A stretch of DNA of 64,000 nucleotides from Solobacterium sp. GTDB lineage: Bacteria; Bacillota_I; Bacilli_A; Erysipelotrichales; Erysipelotrichaceae. How positions within the stretch are numbered: position 1 is the first letter of the stretch; each line of letters begins with the position of its first letter. Made by a program: the position numbers and the translations under genes. A model generated the notes under the pieces. That model did no database searches. It saw nothing but the letters and a program-made list of their open reading frames with translations, and was not told the DNA's origin. The stretch covers positions 62,001-126,000 of the forward strand of contig JAFWNG010000040.1 in NCBI GenBank assembly GCA_017510405.1. Reading direction: 5' to 3'. Below, in pieces: positions 63,240 to 64,000 of this stretch.

Positions 63240-64000
63240 ATGAACGTAAAGCAGAAAAAAATATCAAAACTGGCAAGGGAAGTATTAACACTGAGCAGAA
63301 ACACATTACTCATTAATCTTCGTTTTATGGATCTGGCCCTCAGCCGGTTCAAATATGTGGAGTTTAATGAATTAACACTGGCCACGGACGGACAGTACCT
63401 GATCTATAACCCGATGCATATTCTGAATGTTTTCAAGGGCGAGCAGGAAGCTGTCGTACGGGATTATCTGCATGTTGTTTTTCACTGCGTCTACCGGCAT
63501 ATGTTCCTGCATTCACTGAAGGATCAGGATCTGTGGAATCTGGCCTGTGATATTGCCGTGGAAAAAACGATCACGGATCTGGGAATACGGTCAACGAACG
63601 CACTTCGCACCAAACAGCAGATCCATGTACTCAGAGAACTTGAGAATCATCTGAAGATCATAACAGCCGATAAGATCTATAACTATTACCTTGAGAAAGG
63701 TCTTTCCGTAGACGATACGAAAGAACTGGCAAAACTGTTCTGTGCGGACGATCATACGATCTGGTATATGAGCTCAGAACAGAAACAGAAGATGGGGATC
63801 GGCAGCGGTTCCGGTGATTCCGAAGATGATGATCAGGATGGAGACGGCGGCGGATCATCGCAGGAAGACGGCGAAAGCTCCGGTACGGGCGGATTGTCTG
63901 CGGCTGAACTGGAACAGGACTGGAAGGACATTTCCGAACATATGCAGATGGATCTTGATACGTTTTCAAAAAAACAGGGCACCGCTGCGGGCAGTCTCAT
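63240..64000 (+). CDS. DUF2201 metallopeptidase-like protein (partial, runs off the window)
   Basis: From ATG 63240 the frame is open to the edge (253 residues). It follows the N-terminal DUF2201 pattern: FMDLALSRFKYVEFNELTLA, TDGQYLIYNPMHILNVF, DYLHVVFHCVYRHMFLHSL, QDLWNLACDIAVEKTI. The zinc-peptidase HExxH is HVVFH here, so the catalytic Glu is Val and peptidase action is doubtful. An acidic, Gly-rich linker (SGDSEDDDQDGDGGG) follows. Relatives end in a vWA domain and pair with a MoxR ATPase; neither can be seen in this window. Confidence 0.7.
   Translation, partial: MNVKQKKISKLAREVLTLSRNTLLINLRFMDLALSRFKYVEFNELTLATDGQYLIYNPMHILNVFKGEQEAVVRDYLHVVFHCVYRHMFLHSLKDQDLWNLACDIAVEKTITDLGIRSTNALRTKQQIHVLRELENHLKIITADKIYNYYLEKGLSVDDTKELAKLFCADDHTIWYMSSEQKQKMGIGSGSGDSEDDDQDGDGGGSSQEDGESSGTGGLSAAELEQDWKDISEHMQMDLDTFSKKQGTAAGSL

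Overview
The window looks like chromosome from a mid-GC, anaerobic gut-type Firmicute. The Erysipelotrichia/Lachnospiraceae side is my best guess from the mix of DUF5058, DUF975, DUF6273 and DUF2500 proteins, many flavin and iron-sulfur oxidoreductases, and strong GGAGG ribosome sites; no rRNA or marker gene fixes the taxon. No tRNA or rRNA gene was seen.

Layout. 1-5.5 kb: a partial DUF5058 membrane protein, a short tubulin-like protein, an old-yellow-enzyme reductase divergent from a TetR regulator, and a small operon with YciI. 5.5-9.8 kb: an AT-rich accessory stretch with a FIVAR-repeat membrane protein, a truncated Fic protein with clustered operator words, and a membrane protein. 10-16.5 kb: a probable defence patch with two TIR proteins, a TIR / degenerate-Nudix-like / PP2C fusion and a TIR / NB-ARC / TPR protein, plus a broken copy of the PP2C end of the first. 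16.6-38 kb: mostly housekeeping and redox genes, including a NifX / His-Cys-rich / FKBP fusion, an ECF sigma factor with anti-sigma-like partner and cystatin-like lipoprotein, GH1, a beta-lactamase-fold/rubredoxin fusion, a giant sensor-MscS channel, GPx, pyridoxamine kinase, SDR and nitroreductases. Two minus-strand genes (DUF975 and a 554-residue membrane protein) carry near-identical structured leaders that fit the yybP-ykoY manganese riboswitch. 38.2-44.4 kb: an AT-rich accessory zone with an acyl-CoA-ligase-like gene, an IS1595/ISXO2-type insertion sequence, a zinc-ribbon/DUF6273 membrane protein, a BREX PglX fragment and a paralogue of the small protein at 4.9 kb. 44.6-47.9 kb: a radical SAM protein and a metallophosphatase relative that has lost key ligands.

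48.0-60.8 kb is a complete type III-D interference locus without cas1/cas2: a three-spacer minus-strand array, then a tightly coupled plus-strand operon cas10 - cas7 - csx10 - cas7-cas7 - csx19-like - TIGR03986 RAMP - CARF-HEPN - CARF-TIR-(Csx20-like) - cas6. Cas10 has an AGDD cyclase motif and no HD domain, so signalling by cyclic oligoadenylate is expected to be the main output. One effector should cut RNA (HEPN). The other should degrade NAD (TIR) and carries what looks like its own ring-nuclease-type off switch. Immediately downstream are a membrane / Rossmann / RyR-type protein and the start of a DUF2201 metallopeptidase-like gene that leaves the window.

The strongest candidates for something new are the CARF-TIR-Csx20-like fusion (58.3-60.0 kb), the TIR-Nudix-like-PP2C protein (10.1-12.4 kb) and the duplicated leader RNAs (28.6 and 38.1 kb).
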